The notes under the pieces are model-generated. The model worked only from the letters and a program-made list of their open reading frames with translations. It did no database searches and had not been told where the DNA came from. The position numbers and the translations under genes were made by a program. This document shows, in pieces, positions 56,681 to 64,000 of a DNA stretch of 64,000 nt. This DNA comes from Nocardiopsis ansamitocini (GTDB lineage: Bacteria; Actinomycetota; Actinomycetes; Streptosporangiales; Streptosporangiaceae): assembly GCF_030268225.1 (NCBI RefSeq), contig NZ_BSQG01000008.1, positions 143,263 through 207,262 of the forward strand, in the 5' to 3' direction. How positions within the stretch are numbered: position 1 is the stretch's first letter; each line of letters begins with the position of its first letter.

Positions 56681-59494
56681 CTACGACCAGGTCAGTCGCG
56701 ATGCCGTTTCCACCGGGTAGGGGTCGGTGGCGTAATAGGCGTAGAGCAGTCGGGAGCCCGCTGAGCTTGCCGTGTAGACGGTCCCGCCGGCGGAGATCCA
56801 ACGGTTCCAGGCTGTTGCGAACGCCTCGGCCCCGGTTCTGTTGCGGGCCAGCAGGGCGGGCACCGCGTGGAAGACCATCGCGTTCTCCGGAGCCTTGCCG
56901 CGCAACCACGCCTTGGCGACCGCCCGTTCCGCGTGCCGGCCCCCCGGTCGATCCAGCAGGTAACGGGCAACGATATACCGGGGATTGCCCACCAACGGCG
57001 AGACCAGTTCATCCAGGGCCGTGCTGAACGCCGCAGCCGCCTGGGGGCCCGCCCCGGTGAGGGTCAACCGCAGGGTGGCGTCGGAATCCACGTCCAGGCG
57101 CACCCCGCGCGCGCCCACCGACGAGTGCCCGGCTCCGTGCAGCGCGTCGGCCACGGCGTAGCCGAAGTGCACCAGGTCGGGCTCACCGGCCGTGCCGCGG
57201 ACCAGTTCCACGGCGCGGCGCATCCGCGGCCCCCGCGCGGTGAGGCGCTCGGAGACAAGGGCCACCAGGAGCGCCGCGATCAAGGGTGCCCCGGCGGGCA
57301 GGCCCAGCAGCGTTATTCCCGTCACCAGAACGCCCACGAACACCGCACCACCGGCCAGGAGCGAGCGGCGGGTCGGTTCCAGGGACGGTCGCTCCGAGGT
57401 GCTGATCCCCGCCATGGCCGGCACCGCAGCCGGCGGCTCGGGTGTCCGGCCCGCGGGACGGGGCACCACCGGTCCGCTCCGTGCGGGACGCATCCGCAGG
57501 GTGGACAGCAACTCGTCGGTATAGGACTGCCCGATCCGCCACCGCGCGCGCGTGACCGAGCGGTTCTCCGCACGGCTCAGCATCCGGGCGTTGAGCGCGT
57601 CCAGGTCGGCGACCGCGGGCGGTTCGTAGGGCGACAGCGCCGGGTCGACGTGGGCGACCCCGCTCATCACCTCGCCGTCCGCGGCCACCCCGAGGTATCC
57701 CTCGTGCTTGCGCACGAAGCGATCCCAGTCCGCGCCCCCCTTGGGGTGGGCGTCACTGACGCACACCACCGTCCAGGTGTGCGCGGTCTTGTCCGGCCAG
57801 GAAGGATCCAGGCGCAGTGCCCGCCCCCGTCCCTGGACGACGGCCGTGGGCGTGGTGGCGGTGGTCAGGTCGATGACGGTGTTGACTCCGCGGGCATCCC
57901 ATCCCTCACCGAGGAGACCCCGGGTTCCCACCAGGATCTGGCAGGCCCCGCTCTCCAGATACTCGGTGACCAGGCGAACCCAGCTGCGGGAGGACCAGCG
58001 GCCCTCGACGCGCACCACCGGGCTGTCGTCGTCGGCATCGATGATCAGGTCGAGTCCGGGTCTGCGTGATCCGGCGAAGGCGATGAAGTCCTCGGCGGTG
58101 CGCAGGTCGGCGGCCACCGTGCGACCGGTGACCAGCATCGGTCGCAGCGCGCGGCTGCGCTCGTCGGCGACCAGCAGTTCCAACTGCAACCACGCCGAAC
58201 CCGCGTGGTCGCCCAATACCTCGCGCAGTCGCGCGGACGGTCGGGCGGTGGCGCGCTCGTGGTCGCACAAAACCAGTGCGCGCAGCCGCGACCCCAACGA
58301 GGCCGACTCCGCAGCGGCGATCTCCACGGTCCCCTGCGACTTCGCCGTGCTGCGGGCCAGCACACGATCGACCGGGGAGCGGCCGGTCCGGATACCGTGC
58401 TTGGTGAGCGTGTAGCCGACCGCCGGCAGCGCGGCCCGAATACGTTCGATGGCCTTCTCGTTGGTGCTTTCGGGGTCGGCGCGCAGGCAATTGGTGACGT
58501 AGTCGCCCAGGAGCGCCATCCAGTCGGCGGCGTCGGGCGCGCTGCGGTGGCGTTCCAGCATCCGGGCGTCCGTGGGCAGCGCGCTCAACCCGGCGTGGTG
58601 CAACCGCAGCACGGCATCGGTCAGCTCGGGTTCCTGGACGGCGAGCCTGGCCCAGTCCAGACGTTCACCGGTGTCCAGGACGCGTTCATCGAAACGTGCG
58701 TGCAACCAGGTGAGGAAGTCGGTGCGTGCGAACCCGGGAGCGAGCAGGTCGGTGCACAACTCGGTGAAGCGCAGTCCTTGGTCGCCGATGTACTCGCGCT
58801 CGGTGGTGGTGGGTTCGGTCACCCAGACGAGTTCGGCGAAGGGCGCGAGGTAGCCGTCCCGGACCAGGGCGGGGATGGACGCGCCGTGGATCGGATCGCC
58901 GAAGAGCGTGGCCACCAGACCGCTCTCGGTCGCCGTCAGTGTTTCGGCGGGGGTCCCGGTCAAGCCGATCACGTGGGCGTCGGACAGGCCCGACAGCACC
59001 TCCGCGAGCAGTCTGCCCCAGGTCTGGAGGAGATGGTGGCACTCGTCCAGCACGATCGTCACCGGACCGGCCGCGTGCAGTGCCTCCACCAGGGCCGCAC
59101 CGTTGCCGTGCAGGCGTTTGACGAGGGAGAGTTCGTGACCCTCCTCATCGGTCTCGGCGTCGGGGTCGAACACCGCAAGGGACTGGTAGGTCAAGACCGT
59201 GACGTCGGCATCCAGGGTGCGCCTGGTCCCTGCGGTGCACCCGTCGGGACGGGTGAAGGACTTCCATTGCGCGACCCACTGGCCCTGGATGGCGGTGTTG
59301 GGGGCGAACACGACCACAGGGCGGCCCAGCCGCCGGGCCGCCTCCAAACCGACGAGGGTCTTGCCCGCACCGGGCGGCAGCACCACCCAGGCCCGGCGCT
59401 CACCGGACTCCCAGCGTGCGGCCAGCGCGGACAGTGCGTCGTGCTGGTAGGGGCGCAGGGTGCCGGGCCACCGGGCCGTTTCGATACCGCTCAT
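56681..59494 (-). CDS. DEAD/DEAH-box helicase with two C-terminal membrane segments
   Basis: A 937-residue SF2 helicase. Motif I LPPGAGKTLVGLEAARR (Walker A 40-46), motif II DECH at 150-153, motif III LTGTPAE, and in the second RecA lobe ILVGTRGLLGEGWDARG and QGRGRALRLD. A proline-rich linker precedes two hydrophobic helices at about 708-750 (GGAVFVGVLVTGITLLGL and APLIAALLVALV), then a 190-residue C-terminal domain of unknown type. ATG 59494 overlaps the stop of the TrmH-type gene (ATGA). A membrane-tethered helicase is unusual; defence or RNA/DNA-remodelling roles are guesses. Confidence 0.88.
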   Translation of the reverse strand: MSGIETARWPGTLRPYQHDALSALAARWESGERRAWVVLPPGAGKTLVGLEAARRLGRPVVVFAPNTAIQGQWVAQWKSFTRPDGCTAGTRRTLDADVTVLTYQSLAVFDPDAETDEEGHELSLVKRLHGNGAALVEALHAAGPVTIVLDECHHLLQTWGRLLAEVLSGLSDAHVIGLTGTPAETLTATESGLVATLFGDPIHGASIPALVRDGYLAPFAELVWVTEPTTTEREYIGDQGLRFTELCTDLLAPGFARTDFLTWLHARFDERVLDTGERLDWARLAVQEPELTDAVLRLHHAGLSALPTDARMLERHRSAPDAADWMALLGDYVTNCLRADPESTNEKAIERIRAALPAVGYTLTKHGIRTGRSPVDRVLARSTAKSQGTVEIAAAESASLGSRLRALVLCDHERATARPSARLREVLGDHAGSAWLQLELLVADERSRALRPMLVTGRTVAADLRTAEDFIAFAGSRRPGLDLIIDADDDSPVVRVEGRWSSRSWVRLVTEYLESGACQILVGTRGLLGEGWDARGVNTVIDLTTATTPTAVVQGRGRALRLDPSWPDKTAHTWTVVCVSDAHPKGGADWDRFVRKHEGYLGVAADGEVMSGVAHVDPALSPYEPPAVADLDALNARMLSRAENRSVTRARWRIGQSYTDELLSTLRMRPARSGPVVPRPAGRTPEPPAAVPAMAGISTSERPSLEPTRRSLLAGGAVFVGVLVTGITLLGLPAGAPLIAALLVALVSERLTARGPRMRRAVELVRGTAGEPDLVHFGYAVADALHGAGHSSVGARGVRLDVDSDATLRLTLTGAGPQAAAAFSTALDELVSPLVGNPRYIVARYLLDRPGGRHAERAVAKAWLRGKAPENAMVFHAVPALLARNRTGAEAFATAWNRWISAGGTVYTASSAGSRLLYAYYATDPYPVETASRLTWS

Positions 59495-60150
59495 ACGGCC
59501 TGTTCGAAGACGTGCGCCCTGACCCAGGCATGCATGGCCACTGCGGCGGCCGCCCCCGCGTTGATCGAACGGGTGGAGCCGAACTGGGCGATGGACAGCA
59601 CCGCGTCGCAGACCTCGCGGACCTCTTCGGAGAGCCCCGGTCCCTCCTGGCCGAACACCAGGACGCAGGCACGCGGCAGGGGATAGGTCTCCAGCGGAAC
59701 CGAACCGGGAAGATTGTCGATGCCCACCAGAGGGAGCTCGCGTTCCTGGGCCCAGGCCACGAGCTCGGTGGTACCGGGGTGGTGATGCACGTGCTGGTAG
59801 CGCTCGGTCACCATTGCGCCGCGGCGGTTCCACCGACGGCGGCCCACGATGTGCACGGCCTCGGCACCGAAGGCATTGGCGGTGCGTACCACGGAGCCGA
59901 TGTTGAAGTCGTGCTCCCAGTTCTCCACGGCGACATGGAAGGAGTGGCGCTGGGTGTCGAGGTCGGCGACGATGGCCTCGCGCCGCCAGTAACGGTACTG
60001 GTCCACGACGTTGCGGCGATCGCCTTCCGCGAGGAGCTCGGGATCGTAGTGATCCCCAGCGGGCCACGGGCCCGTCCAGGGGCCGACCCCGACAGGGGGT
60101 CGTTCAGGGGCGTGTTCCGTCACCGGGGGTGTTACGACCTGCTCACTCAC
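59491..60150 (-). CDS. TrmH/SpoU-family RNA 2'-O-methyltransferase
   Basis: A 219-residue SPOUT-fold methyltransferase. Motif 1 NIGSVVRTANAFGAEAV, motif 2 VLVFGQEGPGLSEEV and motif 3 SIAQFGSTRSINAGAAAAVA are all intact; these form the knot that binds S-adenosylmethionine. It methylates a 2'-hydroxyl in tRNA or rRNA. GTG 60150 (SEQVVTPPV) is preferred to the longer frame, which lacks conservation-like sequence. Its stop overlaps the helicase start, so the two are co-translated. Confidence 0.9.
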   Translation of the reverse strand: MSEQVVTPPVTEHAPERPPVGVGPWTGPWPAGDHYDPELLAEGDRRNVVDQYRYWRREAIVADLDTQRHSFHVAVENWEHDFNIGSVVRTANAFGAEAVHIVGRRRWNRRGAMVTERYQHVHHHPGTTELVAWAQERELPLVGIDNLPGSVPLETYPLPRACVLVFGQEGPGLSEEVREVCDAVLSIAQFGSTRSINAGAAAAVAMHAWVRAHVFEQAV

Positions 60151-60288
60151 GTAGGCCAGTCTAGGCGTACATCGCGATGGACTCGCTGAGGCGCCCTGCC
60201 GTCTGCCGGCTTCGCCCGAAGACGAGCCGTCGTGCCCCCTGGCATGCGTTCGCTCCGTCAAAACAGCGCACGCCAGAGGGCACGAGGA

Positions 60289-60651
60289 TCAGAGATGCAC
60301 GCCGCCGTGGATGTCGCGGGCCTGGACAACAGCGCCGGTCACGGTTGCGTCGACCGTGTTCGTGACGTCGCCCCCGTCCGTGCCGAAATGCGGCCGAAGC
60401 CCGTCGGTCAACGACCGCACCTCGGAGGCGACGGCCTCGACGGCGGTGATGTGCCCCGCGAGTTCGCGCACGGTGTCGGGGTCCTCTCCGTTCTCGTCGC
60501 GGGCGGCCTCCAACGCCGCCCACGCCGTGGGGTGCTCCGCGAATCGCTCCCTGAGCCTCTCGCGGAGCGCGACCAGAAGCTTTCGCGCGCCGTCGGAGAG
60601 ATCCCCGGCGACCTTGCCGGCGACAGCGGTCGCGATGCCGACCTTGTCCAT
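60289..60651 (-). CDS. Small protein with VHGGVH-type C-terminal tail
   Basis: A 120-residue protein. The first 100 residues are helical and charged (RKLLVALRERLRERFAEHPT, TVRELAGHITAVEAVASEVR). The last 20 (TVDATVTGAVVQARDIHGGV then HL) resemble the short glycine-rich ARDIHGGVHF-type tails seen on many actinobacterial proteins near conflict or signalling modules (recalled). ATG 60651 is chosen; an upstream in-frame start at 60708 is less likely. Located between the TrmH and MpaB genes, same strand. Confidence 0.65.
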   Translation of the reverse strand: MDKVGIATAVAGKVAGDLSDGARKLLVALRERLRERFAEHPTAWAALEAARDENGEDPDTVRELAGHITAVEAVASEVRSLTDGLRPHFGTDGGDVTNTVDATVTGAVVQARDIHGGVHL

Positions 60652-60728
60652 GAAAGGGCTTCTCCGACTCGAAGCGGACGTGACCACGTGGTGCGCGCGT
60701 TCCCACACGACGGTCCGGTGGCGTGGCC

Positions 60729-61688
60729 TCAGATCTTGTGCACGGCCACATCTGGGGAGAGAGCCTGCCCGGGGATGGGAACGCGGGAGCTGGTCCCGGG
60801 GATTTCGACGGTGGCCATTCGGTGTGGGACCGGGCAGCCCTTGGGGAAGGTGCCGATACGGCTCGGCTCGTACCCGTCGGGGTAGCTGATGATGTTGGGG
60901 TTCTCGCTGGCGGGCCGGGGGACCTCGCGCGGCGGCATCAGTCGCACCACCCTCGCCCGGATGCGCAGGCTCAGGTGTGCGACCGCGCGCCAGAACCGGG
61001 ACGGCTCGTCGTAACGGAACGCCCTGATCAGCGAAGGGTCCAGCAGGGCCTTCGTGAAGGGGCGTATCACGGGACGCTGCGCCTTGGGGTAGAAGTTCAC
61101 CATCAGTTCCAGGGTGGCGTCGGAGACCGCGCGCCCGCCATGGCTGTAGGCGAAGTGCTTGCGCTCGTAGGTGTCCAGGAGTTCGGCGAATCCGGCGTAC
61201 GTGAGGGGAATGTGCTTGATCCCCATGTGCCGCCCCAGCCGACGGTAGTAGTTGGTGCTCGCCCGGATCTCGTGGTCGGTCAGCTTGCGCCAGCCGTAGC
61301 CCAGATCGTTGAGCCAGCGCACCGGGGTCACCACGAAGGTGCTCAGGACGTAGCGGTAGTCGTCGTTGCTGATGTCGTAGGAGCGGTGCATCTGGTTCAT
61401 CCGACGCAGCGCGTCACGGCCCCGGCCCGGCTCGAAGCCGAACCGGAGCATGTCGTTGAGGAGCAGTGCGGTGTCGTCGTAGCGGTGCTGGGTGCGGCCG
61501 GTGAACTCCCGGGTCGCGCCCAGGAGTCCGCCGATGCTGGGCACCGCATACGTCCGATACAGGGCCAGGCCCAAGGCCTGCTCCACGTCCCAGGGAAACT
61601 CGTGCTCGCTGATGATCTGAAGAATGCGCTGGCAGTCAGTCTCGGGGTCCAGACGGTGGATTTCGTCATACCAGTCGAAGCGCTTCAT
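60729..61688 (-). CDS. MpaB/DUF2236 oxygenase family protein (paralogue 1)
   Basis: A 319-residue protein of the MpaB/rubber-oxygenase (DUF2236) family: N-terminal MKRFDWYDEIHRLD, central LLGATREFTGRTQHRYDDTA with RRMNQMHRSY, and the later NDLGYGWRKLTDHEI segment. Relatives bind haem b and act as oxygenases, for example in mycophenolic-acid-type side-chain cleavage or latex oxidation. It is about 60% similar to its upstream neighbour (61850-62809) with stretches of DNA identity. ATG 61688. It follows the conservon genes on the same strand. Confidence 0.87.
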   Translation of the reverse strand: MKRFDWYDEIHRLDPETDCQRILQIISEHEFPWDVEQALGLALYRTYAVPSIGGLLGATREFTGRTQHRYDDTALLLNDMLRFGFEPGRGRDALRRMNQMHRSYDISNDDYRYVLSTFVVTPVRWLNDLGYGWRKLTDHEIRASTNYYRRLGRHMGIKHIPLTYAGFAELLDTYERKHFAYSHGGRAVSDATLELMVNFYPKAQRPVIRPFTKALLDPSLIRAFRYDEPSRFWRAVAHLSLRIRARVVRLMPPREVPRPASENPNIISYPDGYEPSRIGTFPKGCPVPHRMATVEIPGTSSRVPIPGQALSPDVAVHKI

Positions 61689-61849
61689 ACGGGGGCTCTC
61701 GCTCGTCTAGCGGTCAGTCCGGATGATCAGGGAGCCGGGGCCAATGGTGGCCCCGCTGTCATTAGAACTACCCGTTAGCGGCGTGTCGGTATCCCATGGA
61801 AAAAAGGGTTCGCGCACTCATTCCCTGAAATATTCGGGGCGTGTCGCGC

Positions 61850-62809
61850 CTATGCCCGCTTTCCTGCGTCCTGAGGGGAAAGTGCCTGGTCAGGGGCTGG
61901 TACCCGGGATCCCGTCTCGGGGATTTCGACGGTGATCATGTCGTGGGGGACCGGGCAGCCCGTGGGGAAGGTGCCGATACGGCTCGGCTCGAACCCGTCG
62001 GGGTAGCTGATGATGTTTGGATTGTCCTTGTAGCTGAACGGTTCCACCCGAGGCGGCATGAACCGCACGATGCGCGAGCGCAGCCGCAGCGCCCGGTGGC
62101 CGGCGCTCCTCCAGAACCACGAGGCCCGCGGATAACGCAGCGCCTCCAGCAGATGCGCGTCCATCAGGCCCTTGGTGAACGGCTCCACCGCCCAGCGCAC
62201 CCGTGCGGGGAAGAACCCGACCATCAGTTCCAACGTGGTGTCGGCGACGGCCCGACCGCCCTCGCTGTAGGCGAAGTGCTCGCGTTCGTAAGTGTCCAGG
62301 AGTTCGGCGAATCCGGCGTAGTCGGCGGGGATCTCCTTGATCCCCATGTGCCGACCGAGGTCGCGGTAGAAGTTGGTGTGCGCGATGATCTCGTGGTCGG
62401 TCAGCTTGCGCCAGCCGTAGCCCAGATCGTTGAGCCAGCGCACCGGCATCACCGCGAAGGTGCTCAGGACGTAGCGGTAGTCGTCGTTGCTGATGTCGTA
62501 GGAGCGGTGCATCTGGTTCATCCGACGCAGCGCGTCACGGCCCCGGCCCGGGCCGAAGCCGTGCCGGATCATCTCGCCCATGATCAGTGCGGTGTCGTCG
62601 TAGCGGTGCTGGGTGCGGCCGGTGAACTCCCGGGTCGCGCCCAGGAGTCCGCCGATGCCGGGCACCGCGTACGTCCGAAACAGCGCCATCCCCAACGACT
62701 TGGACATGTCCCAGGGGAACTCGTGGGCGACCAGGATGCGTACGATCTCCTGGCAGTCGGTGTCGGCGTCCAAGCGGTGGATCTCGTCATACCAGTCGAA
62801 GCGCTTCAC
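61850..62809 (-). CDS. MpaB/DUF2236 oxygenase family protein (paralogue 2)
   Basis: A 319-residue tandem paralogue of the 60729-61688 protein, exactly equal in length, with the same RTQHRYDDTA and RRMNQMHRSY segments and the same C-terminal NIISYPDG...PSRIGTFP. It lies 52 bases downstream of the conservon GTPase gene, suggesting it is read from the same transcript. In Streptomyces conservons a P450 often follows; here two MpaB-type oxygenases take that place. Confidence 0.87.
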   Translation of the reverse strand: MKRFDWYDEIHRLDADTDCQEIVRILVAHEFPWDMSKSLGMALFRTYAVPGIGGLLGATREFTGRTQHRYDDTALIMGEMIRHGFGPGRGRDALRRMNQMHRSYDISNDDYRYVLSTFAVMPVRWLNDLGYGWRKLTDHEIIAHTNFYRDLGRHMGIKEIPADYAGFAELLDTYEREHFAYSEGGRAVADTTLELMVGFFPARVRWAVEPFTKGLMDAHLLEALRYPRASWFWRSAGHRALRLRSRIVRFMPPRVEPFSYKDNPNIISYPDGFEPSRIGTFPTGCPVPHDMITVEIPETGSRVPAPDQALSPQDAGKRA

Positions 62810-62861
62810 ACTGATTCCCTTCCGACCTGACCGGTTCCGTCTGCTGGCGCGTACCGCGCCG

Positions 62862-63449
62862 TCATACTCCTGCGGGTACCGAATCCACCACGTGCTGGAT
62901 CAGCGTCACCAGTACTTCTTTGCCCGATTCCCGCTCCCTGGCGTCGCACAACAGCACCGGTACCCCCGCACCGATGCCCAGGGCGTCGCGGACCTCCTCC
63001 GTCGAATAGGAGTAGGCGTCGTCGAAGCAGTTGACGGCGACGACGAAGGGGATGCCGCGGCGCTCGAAGAAGTCCACCGAGGGGAAGCAGGTGTCCAGGC
63101 GGCGGGTGTCGGCCAGGACCACGGCGCCCAGGGAGCCGGTGGCGAGTTCGTCCCACATGAACCAGAAGCGTTGCTGGCCGGGGGTGCCGAAGAGGTAGAG
63201 GACGAGTTCGGGGTTGATGGTGATCCGGCCGAAGTCCAGGGCCACCGTCGTGGTCGTCTTGGCCTCCACCCCCTTGAGGTCGTCCACACCGAGGCTGGCC
63301 TCGGTCATGATCTCCTCGGTGCTGAGCGGGGTGATCTCGCTGACCGAGCCGACCAGCGTCGTCTTGCCCGCGCCGAAGCCCCCGGCGATCAGGATCTTGA
63401 GGGCCTGGGGGATGGGAGCGGTGTCGGGTTCAGAGTCGTTGGATGCCAT
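62862..63449 (-). CDS. Conservon GTP-binding protein (CvnD-like)
   Basis: A 195-residue small GTPase of the Cvn type: G1 GGFGAGKTTLVG near 23-34, G3 LFGTPGQQRFWFMWDEL, and the NKxD-like VNCFDDAYS. CvnD GTPases work with CvnA (sensor kinase), CvnB (roadblock) and CvnC (DUF742) like a bacterial G-protein module at the membrane. ATG 63449 overlaps the end of the DUF742 gene by 20 bases. Confidence 0.93.
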   Translation of the reverse strand: MASNDSEPDTAPIPQALKILIAGGFGAGKTTLVGSVSEITPLSTEEIMTEASLGVDDLKGVEAKTTTTVALDFGRITINPELVLYLFGTPGQQRFWFMWDELATGSLGAVVLADTRRLDTCFPSVDFFERRGIPFVVAVNCFDDAYSYSTEEVRDALGIGAGVPVLLCDARERESGKEVLVTLIQHVVDSVPAGV

Positions 63450-63804
63450 CGAGTACCGCCTGAAGTATGTCCCGGCCGACCGGGCTCTGGCTGGTGTAGG
63501 GGGCGCGGGCGAGGACGTGGCCCCGGCCGATCAGATCACTGATCAGTACCTTGACCACGGCCACGGGAATGTCCATGTGTGCCGAGACCTCTGCGACCGA
63601 CAAGGGACGCCGGCACAGCGTGAGGATCGCCAACTGCTCGGGTTCCAACGCCATTTCGTCGACATCGGAGCGGGCCGCGATGACCACGCTGATCATGTCC
63701 AGCCGGACCACGTCACAGTTCTGTCGTCCCCAAGTCAGGATGTAGGGCCTGACCGGTGAATTGGTCGCGTCGATATCAGGTTCGGGGGCGTGCCCGTCCG
63801 GCAT
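63430..63804 (-). CDS. DUF742 protein (CvnC-like)
   Basis: A 124-residue DUF742 protein: VRPYILTWGRQN near the N-terminus and a winged-helix-like LSVAEVSAHMDIPVAVVKVL followed by LISDLIGRGHVLARAP. It is the CvnC partner of the conservon. ATG 63804 with GGAGGGAC upstream; 11 bases separate it from the stop of the roadblock gene. Confidence 0.92.
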   Translation of the reverse strand: MPDGHAPEPDIDATNSPVRPYILTWGRQNCDVVRLDMISVVIAARSDVDEMALEPEQLAILTLCRRPLSVAEVSAHMDIPVAVVKVLISDLIGRGHVLARAPYTSQSPVGRDILQAVLDGIQRL

Positions 63805-63815
63805 GGTCCCTCCTG

Positions 63816-64000
63816 CTATCGCGTGGTTTTCTCGGTCGCCTGCCCGATCGTGCCTTCTGGGGCGCTCGGAAGATGGCGGGGGGCGGAGTCGAGTGAGCGG
63901 CCGACTTGGTCGACGAGGACGTTCATTTCGTAGGCGATGAGGCCGACGTCGGATTGTTCTTCGGCGATGAGGGCGAGGCAGGCGCCTTCGCCTGCTGCGG
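63816..64000 (-). CDS. Roadblock/LC7 domain protein, C-terminal part (CvnB-like)
   Basis: The last 61 codons of a gene cut by the window edge. The visible part reads AAGEGACLALIAEEQSDVGL then IAYEMNVLVDQVG, the end of a roadblock/LC7 fold, followed by a flexible tail (STOP at 63816). This is the expected CvnB upstream of DUF742; the sensor kinase CvnA should lie just beyond the window. Confidence 0.88.
   Translation of the reverse strand, partial: AAGEGACLALIAEEQSDVGLIAYEMNVLVDQVGRSLDSAPRHLPSAPEGTIGQATEKTTR

Overview
The window is high-GC actinomycete DNA. Evidence: GTG starts and four-base stop/start overlaps are common, Scr1-type DUF5753/DUF397 regulators, BldC-like and conservon proteins are present, and there is a large-type NAD-glutamate dehydrogenase. 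The tmRNA tag reads ANSKRTEFTLAA, close to the tag I recall for Thermobifida, so a member of the Nocardiopsaceae (Nocardiopsis, Thermobifida or a relative) is my best guess. No tRNA or rRNA gene was seen. Nothing was searched in a database; all family calls come from motifs and remembered relatives.

0-7 kb: an N-acetylglucosamine/chitin-sugar block. Two overlapping DasR-like sites precede a SIS-domain sugar isomerase/deaminase, EIIB, EIIA(crr), a HAD phosphatase, HPr, Enzyme I and a lipoprotein GH3 N-acetylhexosaminidase. The EIIC permease is not in the window. NagA lies about 39 kb away. 7-13.5 kb: an accessory region with two orphan type I-E-like CRISPR arrays (4 and 16 repeats, different repeat sequences, no cas genes). 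They flank a Scr1/DUF397 pair and a cassette with a BldC-like protein and a DUF5753 protein that lacks its usual HTH; a tandem DUF6924 protein follows.

13.6-27.7 kb: a Zur-box-preceded AztD-like zinc lipoprotein, acyl-CoA dehydrogenase, HAD proteins, DUF6912, a membrane protein of unknown role, NAD-glutamate dehydrogenase, a TPR-like protein and prfB. 28-33.3 kb: ftsE-ftsX-smpB, a PBP-like lipoprotein whose catalytic motifs are all replaced, and ssrA (tmRNA) with a strong terminator, an arrangement largely conserved in actinobacteria. 33.3-36.5 kb, just after ssrA, looks like a decayed island: an ISAs1-type transposase remnant, a CPBP protease, and a 24-bp perfect inverted repeat.

36.5-45.9 kb: divergent HxlR/RidA, a class V aminotransferase, a 1,249-residue glycosyltransferase, nagA and an FMN reductase. 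46-52.9 kb: SEC-C protein, Nudix, typA, a mycothiol-dependent-isomerase-like protein, an FAD monooxygenase and a LysR regulator divergent from sdhCAB (52.9-56.4 kb). 56.7-64 kb, all minus strand: TrmH-type methyltransferase translationally coupled to a DEAD/DEAH helicase that carries two membrane segments, a small protein ending in a VHGGVH-type tail, and a conservon (roadblock, DUF742, GTPase) followed by two paralogous MpaB/DUF2236 oxygenases.
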